From: CAYPTY01 sp964413935
GTDB taxonomy: Bacteria; Bacteroidota; Rhodothermia; Balneolales; Balneolaceae
Reading direction: 5' to 3'
Assembly: GCA_964413935.1 (NCBI GenBank)
Contig: CAYPTY010000001.1
Coordinates: 164,948 to 228,947, forward strand
Length of the DNA: 64,000 nucleotides
The notes beneath the pieces were generated by a model. That model made no database searches. It had not been told where the DNA came from and saw nothing but the letters and a program-made list of their open reading frames with translations. Numbering within the stretch: position 1 is the stretch's first letter; every line of letters begins with the position of its first letter. The translations under genes and the position numbers were made by a program. This document shows positions 43,586 through 51,792 of this stretch, piece by piece.

Positions 43586-44685
43586 CCAAGCAGTTCAATG
43601 GCCTCTTTGCCAACCTGCATCCCGATAGCCACACCCATCCCGTTCAGTCCGCATGCCAGTACGGTATGCTCATCTGTTTTCTTTACAATGGGCTGATGAT
43701 CATCCGTAAAAGCCATGATTCCGCTCCATTCCTGCTCAATCTTCCAGCCCACCGGAAGGTTCAGAACCTCATTGGCCAGTTCGATCAGGTAATTTTTAAT
43801 CGCGGGATTGATGCCAAAATCTGTGGTTTTCTCCCCGTTCAGATCCCGGTCTCTTCCGCCTCCCAGCAACAGTCGGTTCTCTCCTATATTCCGGAAATAG
43901 ACATAGCCTTTATTGTAGTGAAAAGTGCCCTTCCAGTTCAGATTTTCCAGCTCATTTGTCAGAAAAACATAGCCGCGACCCGGCTTTAGATCAGCCTCTG
44001 TGTTTAATTTTGGCGTGAACGCATTGGTCGCGAGGGCAAACCGGGAAGCTCTGAGTTCAAGCCCACCCTTTAACCTAAGATTGCCATCCTGAATATGCTC
44101 AGCTTCAGCATTCCACAGGTATTGTACTCCCTTCCGCTGATTCAGCTGCTGCAACCGCCTCAGCATCTTCCCGCTGTGCAGCATCCCTTCCACCTTGTTG
44201 AATATGGCCGGATAACCGTTTATTTCGATGGGGGCGTAGGTTTCTTTTTGTCCGGTTATTTCCTCCAGCCAGCCATTGAAACGGGGCAGTTCCGAGGATG
44301 CTGCCCTGAAAAGCTCCGGATCGGTGAAGATTTCCGTGCCTCCAACCTCAGAATAATCAATTTGCTCAGGATCAAGAGTAGCCTTAAGCAGTTCCAGGCC
44401 TTCATACCTGCGACGGATGCGGCTTTTAAGTGTTTCTTCATCAGCAAGTTCGAGATCAGCCATATGTTCGGTTACCGATCCGATACAGGCAAATCCGGCG
44501 TTCCGGCTGCTGGCTCCCAGCGGATGAGCTGCACGTTCGAGAAGCAGAATCTTCGCATCCGGGTGCTCCCCCGCGAAAAAATAAGCAATCGACTGCCCCA
44601 CCAGGCCAGCCCCAACCACGATCAGATCGTAATGATGATCCTCAAAAACATGTTCCCAAACCGAAGTTCTATACTGAAACTGCAT
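43582..44685 (-). CDS. FAD-dependent oxidoreductase of the DAO family
   Basis: The 367-residue protein has the FAD-binding GxGxxG near the N-terminus (LIVVGAGLVGQSIAYFFAGE), the GASSRNAGFACIG loop typical of D-amino acid/glycine oxidase folds, and the C-terminal GLNGMGVAIGMQVGKEAIEL that closes the FAD site. It would oxidise an amine or amino acid substrate. MnmC1, the tRNA demodification half of MnmC, belongs to the same superfamily, and mnmD lies 2.5 kb away; see findings. Its ATG sits within the end of the M20 gene (overlap of one base), indicating co-transcription. The start MQFQYRTSVWEHVFEDHHYD is unusual but no later ATG fits the fold. Confidence 0.85.
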   Translation of the reverse strand: MQFQYRTSVWEHVFEDHHYDLIVVGAGLVGQSIAYFFAGEHPDAKILLLERAAHPLGASSRNAGFACIGSVTEHMADLELADEETLKSRIRRRYEGLELLKATLDPEQIDYSEVGGTEIFTDPELFRAASSELPRFNGWLEEITGQKETYAPIEINGYPAIFNKVEGMLHSGKMLRRLQQLNQRKGVQYLWNAEAEHIQDGNLRLKGGLELRASRFALATNAFTPKLNTEADLKPGRGYVFLTNELENLNWKGTFHYNKGYVYFRNIGENRLLLGGGRDRDLNGEKTTDFGINPAIKNYLIELANEVLNLPVGWKIEQEWSGIMAFTDDHQPIVKKTDEHTVLACGLNGMGVAIGMQVGKEAIELLG

Positions 44686-45866
44686 CAGGATCCCAGTGCC
44701 AGAGCAACCATCAGGGCTACTCCTGTTTTAAAGCATGCTTCATCTACATTATAGCGGGGATGGTGCCATACATGTTTTGAATCGGCTGTATCGCTGCCAC
44801 TGCCCAGAAAGAAAAAGGCACCCGGGAAATGCTCCTGATAAAAGGCAAAATCCTCTCCCGCCATAATCGGCTTATCCATTACGACCACCGATTCATCCCC
44901 AAAGAGAGCCTTACAGTGGTTCATTACCATCTGGGTCTCCTTCGGAGTATTAATGACCGGAGGATAACCATAGTTAAACTCGAAATGATAGGATCCGCCG
45001 GCACCTTTTGTAATACCTTTGAGTAGTTCTTCCATGCGATGCTTAATCAATTCTGCGGTCTCCGAATTAAAAGTACGAACCGTGCCCAGCATCTTTACCT
45101 TTTCGGGGATGATATTATGGGCCGTCCCACCGTGTATTTTACCAACCGTGACTACCGCTTTCTCCGTAGGATCCACAAAACGACTTACCAGGGTTTGAAT
45201 CGCATTCACAAACTGAGCAGCCATCACAATGGGATCTACTGCCTGATGCGGTTTAGCGGCATGTCCGCCTTTACCAATAATCTCGATCTCAAATTCGTCC
45301 GGCCGGGCCATCAGTTCACCTTCCTTTATGCCAATGGTTCCAGGCTCAAAGTCTGGTGAGGTATGCAGTCCGAAAATTTGCTGCACCTTTTTATCCTGCA
45401 GATAGCCCGTTTCACAGAGCAGACGTCCACCGCCCGGAAGCTTCTCTTCACCGGGTTGAAATATGAGATACACAGTGCCCCGTATCTGATCCTGAAGATC
45501 TTTCAGGATGCGTGCTACTCCCAATAGATTGGCCGTGTGGGCGTCATGTCCGCAGCAATGAGCTGCACCCGGAATCTGGGACATGAACTCAGATTTTTGC
45601 TCACCCTCTTCCCCCATCGGCAGGGCATCAATATCAGCCCGAAGAGCTATGATGCGCTCATCCGGATTTTTTCCCTCGATGCGTGCCACACATCCTGTTT
45701 CAAGGGGGGAATCATATGGAATGCCCAGCTCGTCCAGCCCCTTTTTGATGTATTTCGTGGTTTCATACTCCAGATAACTTAATTCCGGATGTTGATGGAG
45801 GTATCTACGGATCTTTACGACCTCCGGAAAAACCGCTTCTGACAGGCTTTTTATTTGGGTGTTCAT
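44685..45866 (-). CDS. M20 family amidohydrolase/carboxypeptidase
   Basis: The 393-residue cytoplasmic metallopeptidase has M20D (amidohydrolase) features: RRYLHQHPELSYLEYETT, ALRADIDALPMGE, AAHCCGHDAHTANLLG with metal-binding Cys/His, the catalytic/metal-binding FQPGEEKLPGG glutamate pair, and a late KHVWHHPRYNVDEA. This family hydrolyses N-acyl amino acids (for example IAA-amino acid, hippurate or acetylated substrates). The substrate is not predictable here. It shares one base with the FAD oxidoreductase gene, and is divergent from the DUF4097 gene. Confidence 0.92.
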   Translation of the reverse strand: MNTQIKSLSEAVFPEVVKIRRYLHQHPELSYLEYETTKYIKKGLDELGIPYDSPLETGCVARIEGKNPDERIIALRADIDALPMGEEGEQKSEFMSQIPGAAHCCGHDAHTANLLGVARILKDLQDQIRGTVYLIFQPGEEKLPGGGRLLCETGYLQDKKVQQIFGLHTSPDFEPGTIGIKEGELMARPDEFEIEIIGKGGHAAKPHQAVDPIVMAAQFVNAIQTLVSRFVDPTEKAVVTVGKIHGGTAHNIIPEKVKMLGTVRTFNSETAELIKHRMEELLKGITKGAGGSYHFEFNYGYPPVINTPKETQMVMNHCKALFGDESVVVMDKPIMAGEDFAFYQEHFPGAFFFLGSGSDTADSKHVWHHPRYNVDEACFKTGVALMVALALGS

Positions 45867-45971
45867 CCCTGAAAATTGTGTTTATTATTGAGTGGGTTCA
45901 ATGTTATCAAAAATTGTAACATAAAACACAGCACTCCGTACTGCTGCGACTTAAAGAACAATCCGGATAAA

Positions 45972-47237
45972 ATGAAAAAAATTTCCTGGGAAATCGTCGT
46001 CGCCGGCCTCCTGTTTATTGGAGCTGCCATCTACCTCCTTACCCTCAAAATGGATACGAACGAGAGGCATGAAGAAGAGGTGCATGCCGAAGTGCATACT
46101 GAACAGAACGACGCTGACAAACAACATACGGTAGTTGTAAATCTCGAAAACCTGAAACACCTTGAAAAACTGAAGAATCTTGAAAAGCTTAACAAGCTGG
46201 AGAGACTAAAAGAGCTGGAAAACATTCTTTCTGAGGAAGAGAATACTGAAGTTAGCAAGGCCCTTGAAGAAGCCCTCGAAGGATTAAAAGTTGACCTCGA
46301 GAAAGAAGGTATTGTGATTTCCGTGAGTAATGAGAACCTGGTAATCCGGGAAGAATACGGAAATCTGACTGAGGGCAACTGGTCTAAGGTCGAGAATGGG
46401 GTATATGCCTACAAAACCACCTTCAGCAATGCCGATATCCAATCTGCCAATATTGTGATGGATGGCGGACATATCACCGTAATCGGAACAGACGCTGAGG
46501 AAGGCTCTTTTCTGTTAAGGGCTTCAGGGGATGTCAGAACTGCAGATGATCTGGCTGAATTTTATGAAATATTTGCGAATATCAATTCCGGAGAAGCCCG
46601 CTTCAATGTAAGTCGCGAACAATCAAACGGAAGACGCCGAGCCATACAAATCGAGGCTACTTTAACCCTTCCGAATAAATGTGACCTGAGAGCCATCACC
46701 GATGGGGGTCACCTTCAGATCGAGAATATCGAGGGAAAACAGACCATTGTAACCGATGGGGGACACATTCAGCTGGGTAATCTGTCTGGTCAGATTGATG
46801 CACAGACGGATGGCGGACATATCACCGCCAATAAAATCAAGGGAAAGCTGGATATGACTACCGATGGCGGACACCTGACCCTAAACGGTGGTTCCGGTTT
46901 TGCCGGTATGACTACCGATGGCGGACACATCACATTAAAAGAATATACCGGAGGAGCTAAAGCCAAAACTTCCGGAGGCAACATCAACCTGAATTTCATT
47001 CAGGTTACTGAAAATGTTGTAGCATGGACTTCGGCCGGCAACGTGACGGTGCAGATTCCGGTCAACTCAGATGTAAAAGTGAAAGCAAAGGGTACCAACA
47101 CCTATGTAAACCGTGCTTTTGAAATCCGTGGTGATATAGGCAAAAAGGAAATCAACGGAACCATTGGAAAAGGAAGTTATCTGATTGACCTTGCTGCCGG
47201 ACACGGCAATGTTTACATCAAAAACGATGACCGCTGA
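45972..47237 (+). CDS. Membrane-anchored coiled-coil and DUF4097-like beta-solenoid protein
   Basis: The 421-residue protein starts with a transmembrane helix (about 5-24, WEIVVAGLLFIGAAIYLLTL). A leucine-rich charged coil follows at about 57-90 (NLENLKHLEKLKNLEKLNKL). From about residue 155 a beta-rich DUF4097 domain appears. Its C-terminal part carries repeats of TDGGH every 18 residues: I/V/Q/T-TDGGH(I/L) units from ITDGGHLQ through TTDGGHIT and a last KTSGGNIN. The protein would be a membrane-anchored solenoid, probably in the periplasm. An upstream frame from 45876 adds 32 implausible residues before the ATG at 45972. Function is unknown. Confidence 0.8.
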   Translation: MKKISWEIVVAGLLFIGAAIYLLTLKMDTNERHEEEVHAEVHTEQNDADKQHTVVVNLENLKHLEKLKNLEKLNKLERLKELENILSEEENTEVSKALEEALEGLKVDLEKEGIVISVSNENLVIREEYGNLTEGNWSKVENGVYAYKTTFSNADIQSANIVMDGGHITVIGTDAEEGSFLLRASGDVRTADDLAEFYEIFANINSGEARFNVSREQSNGRRRAIQIEATLTLPNKCDLRAITDGGHLQIENIEGKQTIVTDGGHIQLGNLSGQIDAQTDGGHITANKIKGKLDMTTDGGHLTLNGGSGFAGMTTDGGHITLKEYTGGAKAKTSGGNINLNFIQVTENVVAWTSAGNVTVQIPVNSDVKVKAKGTNTYVNRAFEIRGDIGKKEINGTIGKGSYLIDLAAGHGNVYIKNDDR

Positions 47238-48003
47238 TCCAACTCCATCCCCAAAGCTTCACACAACCAAAGACGGCTCTCACACGCTTTACTCAGCAGC
47301 ATTCAGGCAGTATTATCATAATCCGAACGGTGCCGTTTCCGAAAGCCTGCATGTCTTTTTTGAGCAAAACGGTTTGATGGATGCCATCCGAAAAAATCAG
47401 CCGCTTCATATCCTGGAAATGGGTTTTGGCACCGGCCTGAACTTTATTATGCTGTTAAGTATGCTTCGGCAGCATGAGCATAAAGAGGCGGTAACGTTTC
47501 ATTCCATTGAAGCCTATCCCATTGATAACAGAACGGCCTCAGAAATTGATTTTGGAGAATATTTCGAAGAGCCCTTTTACCGGACTATACTAAAAGAAAT
47601 TTTCGGTGGCCTTCAGTCCGGTGAGAATGTCTTTAAATTCGATCATACCCAGCTGCACTTGCAGCAGGCAGAACTTCAGGAGGTCAGGCTCCCCGGTCAG
47701 TTTTTCGACTTTGTGTTTTACGATCCCTTCAGTCCTGAAGCCAATCCGGAATGCTGGACGATTGAGGCTTTTGAAAAAATCCACCTCAGCATGAAGAAGG
47801 ATGGGATACTATCTACTTATTGTGCAGCCAGTTCAGCGCGCGCGGCGATAGCCCGCAGTGGTTTTTTTATTGCACGAGCTCAGGGTGCACTAGGCAAACG
47901 GGAAATGACCCTGGCCTCCCCTTCTGCTGAACAGCTCAGTGCTCACAAGAGACTGAATGAACAGCGCCTGATTCAACGCTGGGAAGCCGGAGATTTCAGC
48001 TGA
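47227..48003 (+). CDS. mnmD: tRNA (5-methylaminomethyl-2-thiouridine34)-methyltransferase MnmD
   Basis: The 258-residue enzyme is the stand-alone methyltransferase half of MnmC, which methylates nm5 groups on the wobble uridine of tRNA using S-adenosylmethionine. Motifs include KDGSHTLYSAAFRQYYHNPNG, the SAM-binding EMGFGTGLNFIMLL, the IEAYPIDN acidic strand, and FVFYDPFSPEANPECWTIEA, the family hallmark. I start at the ATG at 47227, which overlaps the DUF4097 stop by 11 bases; 47209 and 47185 are alternatives. The stop touches the convergent serA stop with one base between. The FAD half of MnmC is absent from this polypeptide. Confidence 0.9.
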   Translation: MTADPTPSPKLHTTKDGSHTLYSAAFRQYYHNPNGAVSESLHVFFEQNGLMDAIRKNQPLHILEMGFGTGLNFIMLLSMLRQHEHKEAVTFHSIEAYPIDNRTASEIDFGEYFEEPFYRTILKEIFGGLQSGENVFKFDHTQLHLQQAELQEVRLPGQFFDFVFYDPFSPEANPECWTIEAFEKIHLSMKKDGILSTYCAASSARAAIARSGFFIARAQGALGKREMTLASPSAEQLSAHKRLNEQRLIQRWEAGDFS

Positions 48004-48004
48004 C

Positions 48005-49594
48005 TCAGCTTAACCGGATGTACTGAACGTGCCGGATACCATCCAGGCTTCGGATTTTCCCGATTTCCTCTTCCGACAGCTGTTTATCCACCAGTAAAGC
48101 TGTGATGGCATTGTTCCCAACATCATTCCGGCCCAGTGCAAGGGCACCGATGTTGATTCCCTGCTCTGCCAGGGCACCACTCACCGAAGCCAGCATGCCC
48201 GGCTTATCCGGGTTCTGATACATGATGATGTCACCTTCCAGACGAAGCTCAATCGGATAATTATCGATCTCTACAATTCGATAATCACCCTCTCCGAAAA
48301 CAGAAGCTGAAATACTGCGGTAAAGCGAACCTTCAGGGAGCTTCACGGTGGTCAGATCATTGTAATTGCCACCCTTTGTGCTCACCGATTCTTTGATATC
48401 AAAACCCCGGACAGCGGCAAAGGTGCGGGCATTAATCAGGTTCACACTTTCAGACACATAGGATTGCAGCATTCCTTTAAGGATGGCATCGGTTAGAACT
48501 TCCGCATAGCGGGCACTGTCGCCCAGATATTCCAGCTCAAAAGTGTTGGTATGTTCCGGCGCGATTTGAACCACCAGGCTGCCCAGCTTCTCGGCCAGTT
48601 GAAGAAAAGGCTGCACTTCCTGATTGGTGGTGAGGGAAATGGATTTGCTGTTCAGGCTGCCTTTGTAGCTTTTGCCTTCCAGGGCATCTGCGATCTGTGC
48701 GGCTATCTGCTCAGCCACTTTTTCCTGGGCTTCTTCTGTGGAAGCTCCCAGATGCGGGGTGGATACAATCTTCGGATGTTCCAGAATTTTGTAGAGTTCT
48801 TCTGTAGGCGGCTCGGTGCTGTACACATCCAGAGCAACGCCTCCAATAATCTCTTTATCCAGCAATTCGATAAGATCGGCTTCCTCAAAAATTCCGCCAC
48901 GGGCGCAATTCACCAGTCGCATACCTTTTTTGAGCTTGTCCGCATTTTTGAGTGAAATCAGACCCTTGGTTTTTTCCGTAAGCGGAGTGTGAACAGTCAG
49001 GAAGTCAACACTGCCCAGCAGTTCCTCGATTTCAACCAGTTCCACTCCCAGTTCCTGTGCTCGCTCATGCGTGGCAAAAGGATCATAAGCCAGTATTTTC
49101 ATCTCGAAGGCTTTCATACGGCGTGCCACCTCAGATCCGATTTTCCCAAGGCCAACAATACCAAGCGTTTTATTGTGGATTTCGGAGCCTATGTACTTTT
49201 TGCGATCCCAGCCTCCGCCTTTGACCGTGCTTACCGCGGCCGGAATATTCCGTGCCAGGGATAGAATCATACCACAGGTGTGCTCAGCAGTTGATATGGT
49301 ATTGCCATCCGGAGTATTCATCACAATGATTCCCTTGGCTGTGGCTGCCGGGATGTCAATATTATCCACTCCCACACCGGCCCGGCCGATCACTTTCAAG
49401 TTTCCCGCATATTCCAGGATATCCGGGGTTACGGTGGTGGCTGATCGAACCACCATCGCATCATATTCCCCAAGTTTGGCTTTCAGTTCTTCATCGCTGA
49501 GCTTTCCTGGCTGATCGGCCACTATTCCCCTCTGTTTAAATACCTCCGCGCATTTCGGATCTACATTATCGAGCAGTAATATTTTGAATGACAT
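48005..49594 (-). CDS. serA: D-3-phosphoglycerate dehydrogenase with ACT domain
   Basis: The 529-residue enzyme oxidises 3-phosphoglycerate to phosphohydroxypyruvate, the first step of serine synthesis. It is the long form: catalytic core (~1-315) with the NAD site GIVGLGKIGSEVARRMKAFE, the substrate/catalytic ARGGIFEEADL and STPHLGASTEEAQ with the catalytic histidine, the intervening ASB domain (~320-450), and a C-terminal ACT domain (~455-529, MYQNPDKPGMLASVSGAL) that usually binds serine for feedback control. It is 15 bases after engB, in the same direction as purF. Confidence 0.97.
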   Translation of the reverse strand: MSFKILLLDNVDPKCAEVFKQRGIVADQPGKLSDEELKAKLGEYDAMVVRSATTVTPDILEYAGNLKVIGRAGVGVDNIDIPAATAKGIIVMNTPDGNTISTAEHTCGMILSLARNIPAAVSTVKGGGWDRKKYIGSEIHNKTLGIVGLGKIGSEVARRMKAFEMKILAYDPFATHERAQELGVELVEIEELLGSVDFLTVHTPLTEKTKGLISLKNADKLKKGMRLVNCARGGIFEEADLIELLDKEIIGGVALDVYSTEPPTEELYKILEHPKIVSTPHLGASTEEAQEKVAEQIAAQIADALEGKSYKGSLNSKSISLTTNQEVQPFLQLAEKLGSLVVQIAPEHTNTFELEYLGDSARYAEVLTDAILKGMLQSYVSESVNLINARTFAAVRGFDIKESVSTKGGNYNDLTTVKLPEGSLYRSISASVFGEGDYRIVEIDNYPIELRLEGDIIMYQNPDKPGMLASVSGALAEQGINIGALALGRNDVGNNAITALLVDKQLSEEEIGKIRSLDGIRHVQYIRLS

Positions 49595-49609
49595 TTGTTC
49601 TTCCCTGAG

Positions 49610-50197
49610 TTAAATAAAATCGTTTATAAGTTCTATGACCTCATCAATTCCCTCTCTGGAATCGGCGGAGGCATACAGGATAGGCACTTCTATATTCATC
49701 TCTGAAAGGATGCGCCTCACCTTTGCTTTCATCTGTTCCCTTTTATTTTTCGAAATCTTATCTGCTTTGGACAGAATCACACTAAATGGGATCCGATTGG
49801 TCCCCATCCATTCGAAAAATTCTTCATCCAAACGGGTTGGTTCATGGCGGATATCCACCACATGCATGATGAGGGCCAGGCTTTTGCGGTTCAGCAGGTA
49901 TTCGCGTATATCCCTGCCCCATCGTTCTCTTTCTTTTGCCGGCACTTTGGCGAATCCATAACCGGGCAAATCCACAAAAAAACATACATCGCCAACCCGG
50001 TAGTAATTCATCTGCTGGGTTTTACCGGGCACATTTGAGGTGCGTGCCAGGTTTTTTCTTTTCAGCAGTGCATTGATCAGAGATGACTTCCCTACATTGG
50101 ATCGACCGGCGAAGCAGAATTCAGGCAGGCTGGGTTCAGGACAGTCCCTCAGGCTGGGTGCACTGGTAAGAAATTCAGCCTGTGCATTCTGGATCAT
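49610..50197 (-). CDS. engB: Ribosome biogenesis GTPase EngB (YsxC/YihA)
   Basis: The 195-residue cytoplasmic GTPase needed for large-subunit assembly has G1 AGRSNVGKSSLIN, a G2 threonine in KTQQMNYY, G3 DLPGYGFAKV, and G4 SKADKI. The opening AEFLTSAPSLRDCPEPSLPE and the K-rich tail are usual for the family. It starts within the purF stop (ATGA at 50194-50197). Confidence 0.97.
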   Translation of the reverse strand: MIQNAQAEFLTSAPSLRDCPEPSLPEFCFAGRSNVGKSSLINALLKRKNLARTSNVPGKTQQMNYYRVGDVCFFVDLPGYGFAKVPAKERERWGRDIREYLLNRKSLALIMHVVDIRHEPTRLDEEFFEWMGTNRIPFSVILSKADKISKNKREQMKAKVRRILSEMNIEVPILYASADSREGIDEVIELINDFI

Positions 50198-51696
50198 GCC
50201 AGTTCGTTCTCTTCCTTCTGAGCGCCCAGATTTACCGGAACGGGATACTTACCAGTGAAACAGGCCGTGCAGTAGTCATTGGATGATCTATTGGCTTTTT
50301 TGACGGCTTTCACCAGGCCATCCGCTGAAAGGTAATTCAGGCTGTCTACCCCGATTTCCCTGGCAATGCGCTTCACATTTCGATCAAAGCGATTGGCAAT
50401 GAGTTCATCCGGACTCGGGAAGTCCATTCCGTAATAACAGGGATCTGTGATGGGGGGAGAACTAACCAGAAAATGTACTTCAACCGGATTACAGGAACGG
50501 ATCATATCCACCAGATAGCTGGAGGTGGTTCCCCGAACAATGGAATCATCCACGATGATAACCGACCGGCCCTCAATCACACCCCGAACCGGATTGAATT
50601 TAGTTCTGACTTTCTGCTCACGGGATTTCTGCCCCGGCGAGATGAACGTCCGCCCTACATAATGATTTCGAATCAGGCCGATATCGTACTTACAATCCTG
50701 TCCGTTTTTCTGATTTTCACGGGCATAGCCCAAAGCCGCCGTATTGGATGAATCCGGGACGGATATCACCACCGGAAAGCGATCCGGATTGGGCTTTTTG
50801 ATTATTTTATCGATAGGAAACTCATAGGCCAGCTCTTTACCCAGGCTGCGTCTCACTTTATCCACCATGGCCCCGAAAATGTGGCTGTCGGGGCGGGAAA
50901 AGTACACATATTCAAAAATGCACTGGCTGGTTCCGGTTCCTTCTTTGGGAGCAATGTGGAATGACTTTGGCTCATCGTTGAGATCGGCTTCGTGGTCAAT
51001 CACGATCACTTCGCCCGGTTCAATGTCGCGGATGAATTCGGCACCGTTGATATCAAAGGCGCAGGTTTCACTGGCCAGGCAATAAGCACCATCCTTCTTA
51101 CCCAGACACAAGGGGCGAAAACCATTCGGATCACGTACACCGATCAGTTTATCATCAGTGAGAATGACCAGGCAATATGCTCCCTCGATCTGCTGTATGG
51201 CATCCATCACCTGATCCAGCTGATTTTCTTTCGGAGAGTGAGAAATCAGGTGAAGAATGAGTTCCGTATCGGAGGTACTCTGAAAAAGTACTCCTTCATT
51301 GGTGAATCGCTCCCTGATCTGCCGGGCATTGGAGAGATTACCGTTATGGGCAATGGCCACATTCCCGTTTTTATAATGAACCCGAAAGGGCTGAATGTTG
51401 GCCGGATTTCGTGAAGATCCGGAAGTTGAATAGCGATTATGGCCGATCGCACAGCGACCACGTAGTCGCTTTTTTAAAATTTTCGGATCGTCAAACACAC
51501 TCAGTACCAGACCAAAGTCCTTGTGCGCAGGCATCACGGATCGCTGTTTTTTTTCATCGAAATAGGTGGTTACGATTCCGGCCGATTCCTGTCCGCGGTG
51601 CTGCAATGCGTGAAGGCCATAGTAGGAAAGCAGGGCGGCATCCGGGTGGTTGTACACTCCAAAAATACCGCAATACTCGCGTGGTTTGTCAGACAT
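50194..51696 (-). CDS. purF: Amidophosphoribosyltransferase PurF
   Basis: The 500-residue cytoplasmic enzyme transfers the glutamine amide nitrogen to PRPP, the committed step of purine synthesis. The glutaminase domain opens with C9 in EYCGIFGVYNHPD, the nucleophile after removal of an eight-residue propeptide, and carries HALQHRGQESAGI and GHNRYSTSGSS. The phosphoribosyl half has the PRPP loop VIIVDDSIVRGTTS. Later cysteines (TACFTGKYPVPV region) may bind an iron-sulphur cluster as in B. subtilis-type PurF. The start ATG at 51696 agrees with the propeptide length. It leads a purF-engB-serA run. Confidence 0.97.
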   Translation of the reverse strand: MSDKPREYCGIFGVYNHPDAALLSYYGLHALQHRGQESAGIVTTYFDEKKQRSVMPAHKDFGLVLSVFDDPKILKKRLRGRCAIGHNRYSTSGSSRNPANIQPFRVHYKNGNVAIAHNGNLSNARQIRERFTNEGVLFQSTSDTELILHLISHSPKENQLDQVMDAIQQIEGAYCLVILTDDKLIGVRDPNGFRPLCLGKKDGAYCLASETCAFDINGAEFIRDIEPGEVIVIDHEADLNDEPKSFHIAPKEGTGTSQCIFEYVYFSRPDSHIFGAMVDKVRRSLGKELAYEFPIDKIIKKPNPDRFPVVISVPDSSNTAALGYARENQKNGQDCKYDIGLIRNHYVGRTFISPGQKSREQKVRTKFNPVRGVIEGRSVIIVDDSIVRGTTSSYLVDMIRSCNPVEVHFLVSSPPITDPCYYGMDFPSPDELIANRFDRNVKRIAREIGVDSLNYLSADGLVKAVKKANRSSNDYCTACFTGKYPVPVNLGAQKEENELA

Positions 51697-51723
51697 GTGA
51701 TGTTGATGCGCGATTGAGTTTTA

Positions 51724-51751
51724 CACGAAAATGAAGATACAAAATTTCGTG
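51724..51751. promoter_or_regulatory. Hairpin in the purF upstream gap
   Basis: CACGAAA at 51724-51730 and TTTCGTG at 51745-51751 form a 7-bp inverted repeat around 14 bases. It may be the purF operator region or a weak terminator of the giant gene; I cannot decide. Confidence 0.3.
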
Positions 51752-51792
51752 ACTTAAGTAGGAGGGATAAACACTCCCACTAAGCGCTTCGT

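Noticed and set aside
44095..44754. Plus-strand open frame of 219 residues inside the FAD and M20 genes
   Set aside because: The minus-strand FAD oxidoreductase and M20 motifs are clear; the antisense product has odd composition and no family features.
47998..48010. AGCTGA/TCAGCT palindrome at the mnmD-serA junction as a terminator
   Set aside because: The stem is only six base pairs, lies within the two stop regions, and no U-run follows on either strand.
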